28,058 nucleotides of DNA from positions 1 to 28,058 of IMG/VR virus record IMGVR_UViG_3300032462_001988; one strand, written 5' to 3'. Position 1 is the stretch's first letter. Every line of letters begins with the position of its first letter. A program made the translations under genes and the position numbers. This document shows, in pieces, positions 22,744-28,058 of the stretch. The stretch comes from a virus. Under the pieces are notes generated by a model that saw nothing but the letters and a program-made list of their open reading frames with translations, did no database searches and was not told where the DNA came from.

Positions 22744-22983
22744 ATGGGGCAAACTATTATGATTATGAGTAAATTCCACCTAGTCAGCCAAAAGCATGAG
22801 AAATGGATTTGTCCACGCTGCGAAGAGACATTGGAAACAGGTGTACCTGTGGCAGAGGCAACTTGTAATAATCGCAAAAGCCATTCAGCCTTGTCCATCC
22901 AGATGCACTTAATGTTTTCTCATTGGGCACTAGACCACGGCGGTCGGGAAGCGAAGGCGTATGTAAAGGGAGCGACGGAATAG
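22744..22983 (+). CDS. Small C2H2-like zinc-finger protein
   Basis: 79 residues from the ATG at 22744 (AGAGGA 5 nt upstream). CPRC at 23-26 and a downstream H55-x4-H60 (MHLMFSH) form a C2H2-like pair, with C41 and H47 between them. Basic segments (NNRKSH) flank it. It could bind DNA or RNA. It is the first gene after the array, and the related element E1 begins 9 nt past its stop. Confidence 0.6.
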   Translation: MGQTIMIMSKFHLVSQKHEKWICPRCEETLETGVPVAEATCNNRKSHSALSIQMHLMFSHWALDHGGREAKAYVKGATE

Positions 22984-22991
22984 TTGGAATT

Positions 22992-23117
22992 GAGTCCCGA
23001 CTCGCACAACTCTACCCGTTCCCCAGTCTCACCCGTCGGGATACCCCTCCCCCCCATACGGCGGGACTCCAGACCACATTTTCTATTTGCAAAATAAAGT
23101 CGACGGTGGCGGATGAC
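22992..23117 (+). ncRNA. Intergenic element E1 (AGTCCCG ... CGGGACT ... GACGGTGGCGG)
   Basis: GAGTCCCG at 22992-22999, CCCCAGTCT near 23023, the array-type box CGGGACTCCAGACC from 23062, and CGACGGTGGCGGATGA at 23101-23116. The AGTCCCG and CGGGACT can pair locally. Two relatives lie at 26477 and 26913 with the same order and similar spacing (35-42 nt from box to the 3' block). It sits between two plus-strand genes and could be a leader or trailer RNA, or an unlinked array module. Confidence 0.65.
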
Positions 23118-23204
23118 CTTCTTCCAGGAAATTAAAGCGCCGCTAAAGCAGACTTTATTCCCTTAGGGGTTGTAAGGGACAGGGGGCGACCATAGGATGT
23201 CCGT

Positions 23205-23438
23205 ATGAACGAACCAACGAATGAAGTTACTGAGGCGATGAAGGCGATTGGCGAGGATTGGGCCACCCGTACTATGACTATATATGCCGCTGCGAAAGTT
23301 CTTGAGGCCGAAGTGAAGCGGCTACAAGCACGAAACGCCGCGCTAGTTACTGGGTACGGTTTCTTGTTTGGCGAGAATGAGCGGCTAGAGGCGGAAGTGG
23401 AACGGCTAGAGGCACGAAACGCCGAGCACCCCGTATGA
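23205..23438 (+). CDS. Coiled-coil protein
   Basis: 77 residues. Residues about 28-75 show a heptad pattern with Leu/Val/Ala at a/d positions (AAKVLEAEVKRLQARNAALV, then ERLEAEVERLEARNAEHP), a parallel coiled coil with an RLxARNA repeat. TAGGAT 6 nt before the ATG suggests a leaderless start. Element E1 lies about 90 nt upstream. The stop overlaps the next ATG as ATGA. Confidence 0.65.
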   Translation: MNEPTNEVTEAMKAIGEDWATRTMTIYAAAKVLEAEVKRLQARNAALVTGYGFLFGENERLEAEVERLEARNAEHPV

Positions 23439-23647
23439 ACATCGCGACGGTGATGCGTGACGCCCGGGCGAACGAGTGTTTGCCCATCAGCCGCTGGCGA
23501 CTTCACAGCCCCTGTTTCTTTATCCGCCGACTCGACCTTATGATTCATGTAATACTCCCTGAGCTCATTGCTGGCGTCCTGCCGGGCATAACGGCCTACC
23601 TCCGCAGGACATCGCCCCGTTGGGGTCGCTCTTGGCGGGCTTGGTGA
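23435..23647 (+). CDS. Small protein with one hydrophobic segment
   Basis: 70 residues beginning in an ATGA overlap with the coiled-coil gene. Residues about 35-57 (LMIHVILPELIAGVLPGITAYL) are hydrophobic enough for a single membrane span, with a basic C-terminal tail (RRTSPRWGRSWRAW), so the N-terminus may be outside. This could be a holin- or antiholin-like protein. The first half is less convincing, so overlap-driven coupling is the main support. Confidence 0.45.
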   Translation: MNIATVMRDARANECLPISRWRLHSPCFFIRRLDLMIHVILPELIAGVLPGITAYLRRTSPRWGRSWRAW

Positions 23648-23735
23648 TATATTACAAACTTTATGTTGCTTTCCATGCAGACTTGGCATAGTCTGCCCAT
23701 ATGGATACAAAGTCTGCATACCGTGGAGATGTCAA

Positions 23736-23966
23736 ATGACGGCCGCCATGATAGGCACTGATGTCATGGCGATTCTTAAAGAACTGCTGAAGAGCCATCA
23801 GGATGTGTTGGAGATGTGCGGCGAGGTAACAACGATTAGCGCTATCGACCACTCGGCTTTTGTCGAGCAGGCAACGCGAATCGCCGGCCGGAACCGCGAA
23901 GACATACAACGGCAAAAAGTTTTAAACAAAGAATTCCGAACGTTTCGGCGCAAGGAGATGAGGTAA
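23736..23966 (+). CDS. Small helical hypothetical protein
   Basis: 76 residues from ATG, with GGAG about 8 nt upstream; a second Met at residue 5 is an alternative start. It is mainly helical (VMAILKELLKSHQDVLEMCG) with a basic C-terminus (REDIQRQKVLNKEFRTFRRKEMR). It lies just before the ATPase gene, and may be its partner. No family recognised. Confidence 0.6.
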   Translation: MTAAMIGTDVMAILKELLKSHQDVLEMCGEVTTISAIDHSAFVEQATRIAGRNREDIQRQKVLNKEFRTFRRKEMR

Positions 23967-23970
23967 CCCA

Positions 23971-23994
23971 ATGAATCAAAAGGAGCTCTTGTGA
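23971..23994 (+). other. Seven-codon upstream frame before the ATPase gene
   Basis: ATG at 23971 opens MNQKELL and ends in TGA at 23992-23994, overlapping the GTG start of the ATPase gene as GTGA. It contains the AGGAG site of that gene. It may control initiation there, or be chance. Confidence 0.25.
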
Positions 23995-24626
23995 TTGTTT
24001 GCTTTTCGGTAAAAGGTGGAAGCGGTACCACCGTGGTTTCCGCCGCGCTCGGAGTGATGCTTGCGGGCCGTTCAGATTCCGGTGCACGAATTGTCGACCT
24101 AGCCGGCGACCTACCGGCCGCGATGGGCATGGGCGAACCAAAGGGCCCAGGGGTTTCGGACTGGCTGATGTCGCAGGACGATGCCGGCATCCTTGAGGAT
24201 CTACTAGTCCCCGCCAACAACTCACTCTCGCTGATCCCGCTCGGTAGCAAGGAGCTCGACGACCTAGCGCGTTACGAATCGCTTGCGAAGGCATTGACGA
24301 ACATGTCGGTACCTGTCGTCGTCGATGCCGGCAGCGGCGCATGTCGCTCACCGTTCGTTGATTACGCCGATGTTTCATACCTCGTAATCCGGCCGTGTTA
24401 CTTGGCGCTGCGTCATGCCGCTGCGCTCAAGCAACCACCCACCGGCATCATCTTGATTTTTGAAGAAGGCCGCGCGCTCAATAAAGCTGATGTTGAGGCT
24501 GTTGTCGGCGCGCCGGTGATCGCCGAAATACCTTACGAGTCTGCGATCGCACGCTCGGTCGACGCCGGTCTACTCGCAGGACGGCTGCCCACCACGCTGG
24601 GCCAACGACTCGCGGTAGCGGTATGA
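23991..24626 (+). CDS. MinD/ParA-like ATPase, GC-rich
   Basis: 211 residues from GTG, AGGAG 5 nt upstream. The N-terminus CFSVKGGSGTTVVSAALGVML carries a deviant Walker A (KGGSGTT) of the MinD/ParA type; VVVDAGSG (about 108-115) may act as the Walker B strand and IPLGSKELDDLARYE follows a switch-like segment. The protein lacks the C-terminal amphipathic membrane helix of MinD. Codons are much richer in GC at third positions than in neighbours, suggesting recent gain from a high-GC host. Its role is open: partition, polar placement, or a TadZ/CpaE-like protein. Confidence 0.7.
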   Translation: MIVCFSVKGGSGTTVVSAALGVMLAGRSDSGARIVDLAGDLPAAMGMGEPKGPGVSDWLMSQDDAGILEDLLVPANNSLSLIPLGSKELDDLARYESLAKALTNMSVPVVVDAGSGACRSPFVDYADVSYLVIRPCYLALRHAAALKQPPTGIILIFEEGRALNKADVEAVVGAPVIAEIPYESAIARSVDAGLLAGRLPTTLGQRLAVAV

Positions 24627-24856
24627 GCGACACGGATATTATTTTTGAAATGCGCGAGGAAGCCAAATGGCTTGTCGATTTGGGCGAAGCCCCTGCAATG
24701 TCACAAACGGTACAGCGATGGATTACTGAAGTAGAACGGCTCCGGGAACAACTCAATGACGCCACATTTGTGAACTTTTTATTGAATGACGAGTTAAAGC
24801 TGTTGAAAGTGGATTACGACGAATTATTAACAAAACAAACAGGAGACACGAAATGA
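24623..24856 (+). CDS. Small acidic helical protein
   Basis: 77 residues, starting in an ATGA overlap with the ATPase gene. Mostly helical with a possible coiled coil (VQRWITEVERLREQLNDATF, then DELKLLKVDYDELLTKQ). Coupled with both neighbours by ATGA overlaps. Function unknown; a link to the ATPase is possible from gene order. Confidence 0.6.
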   Translation: MSDTDIIFEMREEAKWLVDLGEAPAMSQTVQRWITEVERLREQLNDATFVNFLLNDELKLLKVDYDELLTKQTGDTK

Positions 24857-25314
24857 AACTTGCAGAACAGATACAATTTGCCTACGAAAATTTATCTGGA
24901 GAGAGTCCGGATCCATTTCACCTTGGCAAAGCCCGGCTATTCACAATGACTGGGGACGAGATCAAAACACTCGGCTTTTACGGCGACGCGTACGACGGGA
25001 TAGATGAAGTCTCCCATATCAGTACCCCTCTCGGCAAATACGACCTACTGGGTGTTGAGACATGCGGGTGGGCAGCGCCAATGCATCCGGATGTACCGTT
25101 TGATGGGTCACCAAGCGAACACCCGCTGAGGCGCCGGGTCCGGCTCGTCACTGGAATCGATCACAATCTTGAAGTGGCCAGCGCTATGCAGTTTGCAGAT
25201 GAAACCAAAGATGTAGAAGTAATGCTTGGTGGCTCTGGTGCGCTTGCGGAGCAATTGAAGATGGCGATGCTAATCATAATGGCCAGGGCCATATTTGAAA
25301 TGGATAATGCATGA
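24853..25314 (+). CDS. Hypothetical phage protein
   Basis: 153 residues of alpha/beta type, with AYENLSGESPDPFHLGKARLF near the start and MLGGSGALAEQLKMAMLIIMA in the last third. No catalytic motif recognised. It is embedded in a chain of overlapping genes (24623-25923) that are presumably translated together. Confidence 0.65.
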   Translation: MKLAEQIQFAYENLSGESPDPFHLGKARLFTMTGDEIKTLGFYGDAYDGIDEVSHISTPLGKYDLLGVETCGWAAPMHPDVPFDGSPSEHPLRRRVRLVTGIDHNLEVASAMQFADETKDVEVMLGGSGALAEQLKMAMLIIMARAIFEMDNA

Positions 25315-25604
25315 AGACAAAACTTGCGCCGACTGCAATCACTCTTACTTTAAACAATCTTGAATTCGCCTGGTACGGCGGACCATACTGTGAGATTTTC
25401 CCCAAACGTTGCAAAATCCCGTTTGCGGTAATCAATGTATGGGACTACGCATTGGATGTGCCGCGAATTGGCAAATTATCCGATAAAGGAGTTGCCGATA
25501 AATTGGTAGCAGAATGCCGCGAATGGATCGAGACCGAATTCCCTGATTGGGTTACTTCCGGCGAACTTGATCGTCACATCCAGCGCTATAACAAAGGAGA
25601 ATAA
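25311..25604 (+). CDS. Hypothetical phage protein
   Basis: 97 residues. Strand-rich start (TAITLTLNNLEFAWYGGPYCEIF) and a helical end (DKLVAECREWIETEFPDWVTSGELDRHIQRY). It overlaps the gene before it by 4 nt (ATGA) and shares one base with the next (TAATG). Function not recognised. Confidence 0.6.
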   Translation: MKTKLAPTAITLTLNNLEFAWYGGPYCEIFPKRCKIPFAVINVWDYALDVPRIGKLSDKGVADKLVAECREWIETEFPDWVTSGELDRHIQRYNKGE

Positions 25605-25870
25605 TGAGTACTAAAATCGGTTATGTCGTTAACACGATTAACGGCAATTCAATTCCTATTGAGTCAGTTTTGGTTGTCGGTTTCGGTGACGGCACCGCCG
25701 CGTACGACAAAAGCAATGGTCTGCGGTATGGCCCAGACAAACACATGCTCGTATTGGGTGCGGACGAATCCCGACCAGAAGTAATGCAACATCCGGCATT
25801 TTGCGTAAAGATGATAACCAAAGCATTAGCCACGGGACAACCCCTAGCCAAAATCTGGAGTGCCTTATGA
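25604..25870 (+). CDS. Hypothetical phage protein
   Basis: 88 residues, beta-rich start (IGYVVNTINGNSIPIESVLVVGFGDGTAAY) with a short helical end (VKMITKALATGQPLAKIWS). Follows an AAAGGAG site in the previous gene end. Its stop overlaps the next ATG (ATGA). No family recognised. Confidence 0.6.
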   Translation: MSTKIGYVVNTINGNSIPIESVLVVGFGDGTAAYDKSNGLRYGPDKHMLVLGADESRPEVMQHPAFCVKMITKALATGQPLAKIWSAL

Positions 25871-25923
25871 TGGACTATCTTGCGCTATTTTTTGTAGTCA
25901 TATTTTTCGTGGCGATAAGTTAA
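25867..25923 (+). CDS. 18-residue membrane peptide
   Basis: Frame MMDYLALFFVVIFFVAIS, starting in an ATGA overlap with the gene before it. It is one hydrophobic helix with a single acidic residue near the front. It resembles the 22-residue peptide at 11797 in size, in its position as last gene of an operon, and in lacking its own ribosome binding site. It overlaps the end of the minus-strand gene at 25920 by 4 nt. Real translation is plausible but unproven. Confidence 0.4.
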   Translation: MMDYLALFFVVIFFVAIS

Positions 25924-26108
25924 AACAACGTGTCCATTTCAACGACTTCTTTTCCTTGAACGCAAATCCGATGACCGTACATGAATAAGTCCACGGCCTG
26001 TATTACGCCCGACGACGAGCCACAGGGAATCCACGCCCGGACAAGTCGCATTGTGGATTTATTGCTTATGTCCACGGGGTGTTTGCAAAAATGGCATACA
26101 TAAATCAC
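25920..26108 (-). CDS. Small Cys/His protein, leaderless on minus strand
   Basis: 62 residues from GTG at 26108. It starts MIYVCHFCKHPVDIS with C5-x2-C8 and H10, and has WIPC at about 27-30 and H46, so it may bind zinc. On the minus strand TAGTAT (26115-26120) is followed by 6 nt and then the GTG, an arrangement the same as three plus-strand leaderless genes. It is the only minus-strand gene in the right third of the window and is convergent with 25867. Confidence 0.5.
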   Translation of the reverse strand: MIYVCHFCKHPVDISNKSTMRLVRAWIPCGSSSGVIQAVDLFMYGHRICVQGKEVVEMDTLF

Positions 26109-26114
26109 TGTTAC

Positions 26115-26120
26115 ATACTA
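26115..26120 (-). promoter_or_regulatory. -10 box (TAGTAT) of leaderless minus-strand gene
   Basis: Minus-strand TAGTAT, then 6 nt and GTG at 26108. Its complement lies next to the AGGAGG site of the divergent plus-strand gene at 26134, so the two transcripts start back to back. Confidence 0.45.
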
Positions 26121-26133
26121 GGAGGTCTTACCG

Positions 26134-26328
26134 GTGCCAGTCAATACTAAAGAGCAGAAAGCTGCAAAGCGGAAAATCTACGAGCGAGAGCGCAAAAACC
26201 GTAAGCGGGTTGAGGCATACAGCCGTCTTCGGGAGCCAGAACGCTCACGGAAACTAGCAACCAACGCTCTGCGCCGCTCCTATAAGATGCGTCACAAGAA
26301 ATATGACGACTCAGGTCGTCTTCTATGA
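26134..26328 (+). CDS. Small, highly basic protein
   Basis: 64 residues from GTG, AGGAGG about 7 nt upstream. Almost all helical and strongly basic (KEQKAAKRKIYERERKNRKR; NALRRSYKMRHKKYDD). The pattern resembles the basic arm that precedes a zinc motif in some HNH and recombination endonucleases, but no Cys or His pair follows. Nucleic-acid binding is likely; nothing more can be said. Its stop overlaps the following ATG (ATGA). Confidence 0.65.
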   Translation: MPVNTKEQKAAKRKIYERERKNRKRVEAYSRLREPERSRKLATNALRRSYKMRHKKYDDSGRLL

Positions 26329-26453
26329 CCGACGAAGAGGTAACCGCTGTCACTGTGGCATTGGTCGAGTTCTGGTTTGCCCCGCGCCCTCAACCAATGG
26401 TTATCCAAGATACAACATGGCGTTTTAGCAATCGCTGGTGGCCCGCTAGATAA
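26325..26453 (+). CDS. 42-residue Trp-rich protein
   Basis: 42 residues, beginning MTDEEVTAVTVALVEFW in an ATGA overlap with the basic protein and ending WRFSNRWWPAR, with five Trp. An acidic helix is followed by a Pro-rich turn (APRPQP) and a basic aromatic tail. No family known. Coupling to the upstream gene supports expression. Element E2 follows 24 nt after its stop. Confidence 0.5.
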   Translation: MTDEEVTAVTVALVEFWFAPRPQPMVIQDTTWRFSNRWWPAR

Positions 26454-26476
26454 AAGTAAATACAATTCCGAGTATG

Positions 26477-26627
26477 GAGTCCCGCCCCGACTCCCAGCGC
26501 CTCTGAAGGCCGACATCTCGGCCATCTGGTTCGCCTTAAAGCCCCGCCCCCAGTCTTTCCCCCAAAAGAGCCCCTCGGGACCGCGTAGCGCTTCCCGTGC
26601 GGATTTACAGCGACGGTGACGGATGAG
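26477..26627 (+). ncRNA. Intergenic element E2, related to E1 and E3
   Basis: GAGTCCCG (26477-26484), a hairpin GGCCGA-CATC-TCGGCC inside, CCCCCAGTCT near 26548, the box CGGGACCGCGTAGC from 26576, and CGACGGTGACGGATGA at 26611-26626. Order and spacing match E1 and E3, with one base changed in the 3' block. The CGGGACC arm pairs with GTCCCG upstream. Confidence 0.6.
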
Positions 26628-26660
26628 CTGCCCACGTCTACACGTGCGAATCCTTCGCTA

Positions 26661-26709
26661 AAACAAAATGTGAGATTCTTAAACTTTATTTTGTTTGGGG
26701 TTGTTTTTT
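26661..26709 (+). terminator. AT-rich hairpin, possible terminator
   Basis: AAACAAAAT (26661-26669) pairs with ATTTTGTTT (26688-26696) and is followed by TTGTTTTTT. The stem is AT-rich, so termination would be weak. It closes the transcript after E2. Confidence 0.35.
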
Positions 26710-26751
26710 AATGTGGGCTTCTATATATTGGCATTAACCCTAGGGGGCACT

Positions 26752-26865
26752 ATGACCAGAAGATGGTTAGCGCCGCCAGACTACCGAAAGGATGTCTGGC
26801 GGCGCTTTTATATTCCCCGGCAGCCTTCAGAAATGCTTTTACATCTGGTTGAATCGTCAAGCTGA
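26752..26865 (+). CDS. 37-residue frame containing a terminator hairpin
   Basis: ATG with a strong AGGGGG 5 nt upstream opens MTRRWLAPPDYRKDVWRRF and ends LVESSS. The hairpin at 26769-26806 lies within the coding sequence, so translating ribosomes would disrupt it. The basic, Trp-containing start is reminiscent of a regulatory leader peptide rather than an enzyme. It may control readthrough to the gene at 27148, or be a chance frame over a terminator. Confidence 0.4.
   Translation: MTRRWLAPPDYRKDVWRRFYIPRQPSEMLLHLVESSS
26769..26811 (+). terminator. Rho-independent terminator
   Basis: AGCGCCGCCAGAC (26769-26781) pairs perfectly with GTCTGGCGGCGCT (26794-26806), 13 bp with a 12-nt loop, followed by a T-run. 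The strongest terminator in the window. It overlaps the short frame at 26752. Confidence 0.85.
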
Positions 26866-26912
26866 AGACGCGCCGGTAAAGTTCTTAGAATAAATCCCCC
26901 AGGCAAAGACTG

Positions 26913-27019
26913 TAGTCCCGCCCCGGTCTTTTTCTCTGCCTTCTGCCCCGTGCGGGCGTGCGGGACTGCCGAATCCTTATTTTTTACTCTTCGCGTTACC
27001 GGCGACGGTGGCGGATGAC
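26913..27019 (+). ncRNA. Intergenic element E3, related to E1 and E2
   Basis: TAGTCCCG (26913-26920), CCCCGGTCTTTTT, GCCCC..GTGC..GGGC hairpin, the box CGGGACTGCCGAAT from 26961, and CGACGGTGGCGGATGA at 27003-27018. TAGTCCCG is the exact complement of the commonest array box CGGGACTA. It lies about 130 nt before the gene at 27148; the stretch 26866-27147 has no credible gene otherwise. Confidence 0.65.
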
Positions 27020-27147
27020 AGCCTTCAGATAAATCTAAGCCGCACGCGATACCGGTATCCAGCTGATTTATCAAAAAAGTCTTTTAAATGTGTTGCCTTA
27101 TCCCTTGTAGGGCGTTAGGCTACGAGTACCTACCGAAAGAAGGATCC

Positions 27148-27750
27148 ATGAAAAACATCACTCAGACATTCCAGCTATTTAACTGGGGCGAGCTCAACGA
27201 CCGTATTAAGCCGGGGCTAATTGAGATCGCACGCGATACTTTTTACGAAGCGATCGAGAACCAGGATCTGGGCGATGAGATTAACGGCTTCATCCTGACC
27301 CAGCTGAACCTAGCTAAGTCTAACGGAGCAGTTTCAGCTAAGACGCTCGGAGAGCTTGTAGGCCTTAAGGCTGAATGGTCACTATCTAATGCCCAGGGTG
27401 ACGGCGTAGCAATCTATGGCACCATCAACTCAAAGGATGCACCAGATCTGCCATGGGGAGAAATAACTACAGCCAAACTAGTTCGCAATTCATGGGGTAT
27501 CCATTACACGCATCAAAATTGCTTTGAGGTCACCTGTTACGCAGATGATTTAGAGATACCGGCCGCCGAGGTGCAGGCAGTCGCACTGTGGGACGCATTG
27601 CGCGATGTCTGCAACGCCACCGAGCGTTACGGTTACAACGTGATCGATGACTATGTAAGCGATGACGCGATTATATCCAACATGGAAAGCCTGGGCGATG
27701 TATTCCATTCCGATGGCCAGATCTACACGAGCACAGTGGTTCTATTATGA
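27148..27750 (+). CDS. Hypothetical phage protein
   Basis: 200 residues from the ATG with AGAAGGA 4 nt upstream. N-terminal helical part (FQLFNWGELNDRIKPGLIEIARDTFYEA) and a later part with GDGVAIYGTINSK and VRNSWGIHYTHQNC. No family I can name. It is coupled to the next gene by an ATGA overlap. The leader contains element E3. Confidence 0.65.
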   Translation: MKNITQTFQLFNWGELNDRIKPGLIEIARDTFYEAIENQDLGDEINGFILTQLNLAKSNGAVSAKTLGELVGLKAEWSLSNAQGDGVAIYGTINSKDAPDLPWGEITTAKLVRNSWGIHYTHQNCFEVTCYADDLEIPAAEVQAVALWDALRDVCNATERYGYNVIDDYVSDDAIISNMESLGDVFHSDGQIYTSTVVLL

Positions 27751-28058
27751 CGACGATGGTACTCGCAGCTGCTCACTGGGATAAGGAATATTTCCAACGC
27801 GACGTTAAGTTCCGTATTGCGGCCACTGGTGAGCTAACGCACCGCGAGGGGAACCCACGACCATATTTCAGCATCACCGGACAAGTCCAGGAGCAACGCA
27901 AAAATTATCATTGGGCTGATGTCTCGGCCGGTGCTATCCATGAAGAAATACTGGAAGCATTCCCCGGCTTGGAGCCCTTGGTCAAAGTCCATCTATCTGA
28001 TGATCTCGGCGTGCCGATGCATGCATATTCCAACGCCGCCTATTTCGCCGGTTGTTAC
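27747..28058 (+). CDS. Hypothetical phage protein, cut by window end
   Basis: 104 codons seen, reading off the right edge. Starts MTTMVLAAAHWDKEYFQRDV in an ATGA overlap with the gene before. Segment YFSITGQVQEQ followed by HWADVSAGAIHEEILEAFPGLEPLVKVHLSDD and GVPMHAYSNAAYFAG is a pattern seen in uncharacterised phage proteins. Function unknown. Confidence 0.6.
   Translation, partial: MTTMVLAAAHWDKEYFQRDVKFRIAATGELTHREGNPRPYFSITGQVQEQRKNYHWADVSAGAIHEEILEAFPGLEPLVKVHLSDDLGVPMHAYSNAAYFAGCY

Noticed and set aside
23132-23719. 195-codon minus-strand frame
   Set aside because: It is the complement of the coiled-coil gene and its coupled neighbour, which have start signals, heptad pattern and ATGA overlap. 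The minus-strand protein is Ser/Arg-rich and looks like a shadow.

Overview
The window most likely comes from a bacteriophage of an Actinobacterium. The evidence is two WhiB-like iron-sulfur proteins, many leaderless genes (a TANNNT-type -10 box 6-7 nt before the start codon), a DUF932 protein, a primase-helicase with an intein, a terminase-small-subunit-like protein, an SNF2 helicase, phage-style tRNA genes with GIY-YIG and HNH endonucleases, and dense operons joined by ATGA overlaps. No virion genes are visible, so a plasmid-like element cannot be fully excluded.

Layout. 1-260: short direct repeats and a good sigma70-type promoter for a small LysM-like membrane-anchored protein. 714-8226: mostly minus strand, a replication/regulation operon of DUF932, an acidic protein, WhiB, an intein-interrupted primase-helicase, a terminase-small-subunit-like HTH protein, a ribbon-helix-helix protein and small HTH-like genes. 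8274-11865: plus strand, leaderless small genes, a second WhiB, an SNF2/HARP-type helicase and a 22-residue membrane peptide. 11871-13715: about ten minus-strand tRNAs (Gly, Thr, Phe, His, Pro, Arg, Met, Trp, Ser, Arg) plus several tRNA-like or hairpin elements, with GIY-YIG and HNH endonucleases. 14195-16113: minus strand, SSB, a C5-cytosine methyltransferase that seems to start at CTG overlapping the SSB stop, and a 55-residue zinc-type protein.

16406-22686 is the most unusual part. About 6.3 kb contains no credible gene and is built from about 30 tandem modules of roughly 80-310 nt, each opening with CGGGACT-N4-A-R-Y in the same orientation. Modules fall into subfamilies (pairs, triplets and a duplicated three-module block) that keep their helices while the sequence changes on both sides. 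This is what an array of structured non-coding RNAs looks like. I do not recognise it as a known class.

22744-28058: plus-strand operons of small proteins (zinc finger, coiled coil, MinD/ParA-like ATPase with GC-rich codons, several unknowns, a tiny membrane peptide). They are punctuated by three related intergenic elements, each with AGTCCCG, a copy of the array box CGGGAC, and a conserved 3' block CGACGGTGGCGGATGA. These link the operons to the array, either as relatives of its modules or as pairing partners. A second window-wide signal is the heptamer CACGGGT, which I count 18 times on the plus strand and once on the minus strand, 16 of them in the first 10.8 kb, in genes of both orientations.
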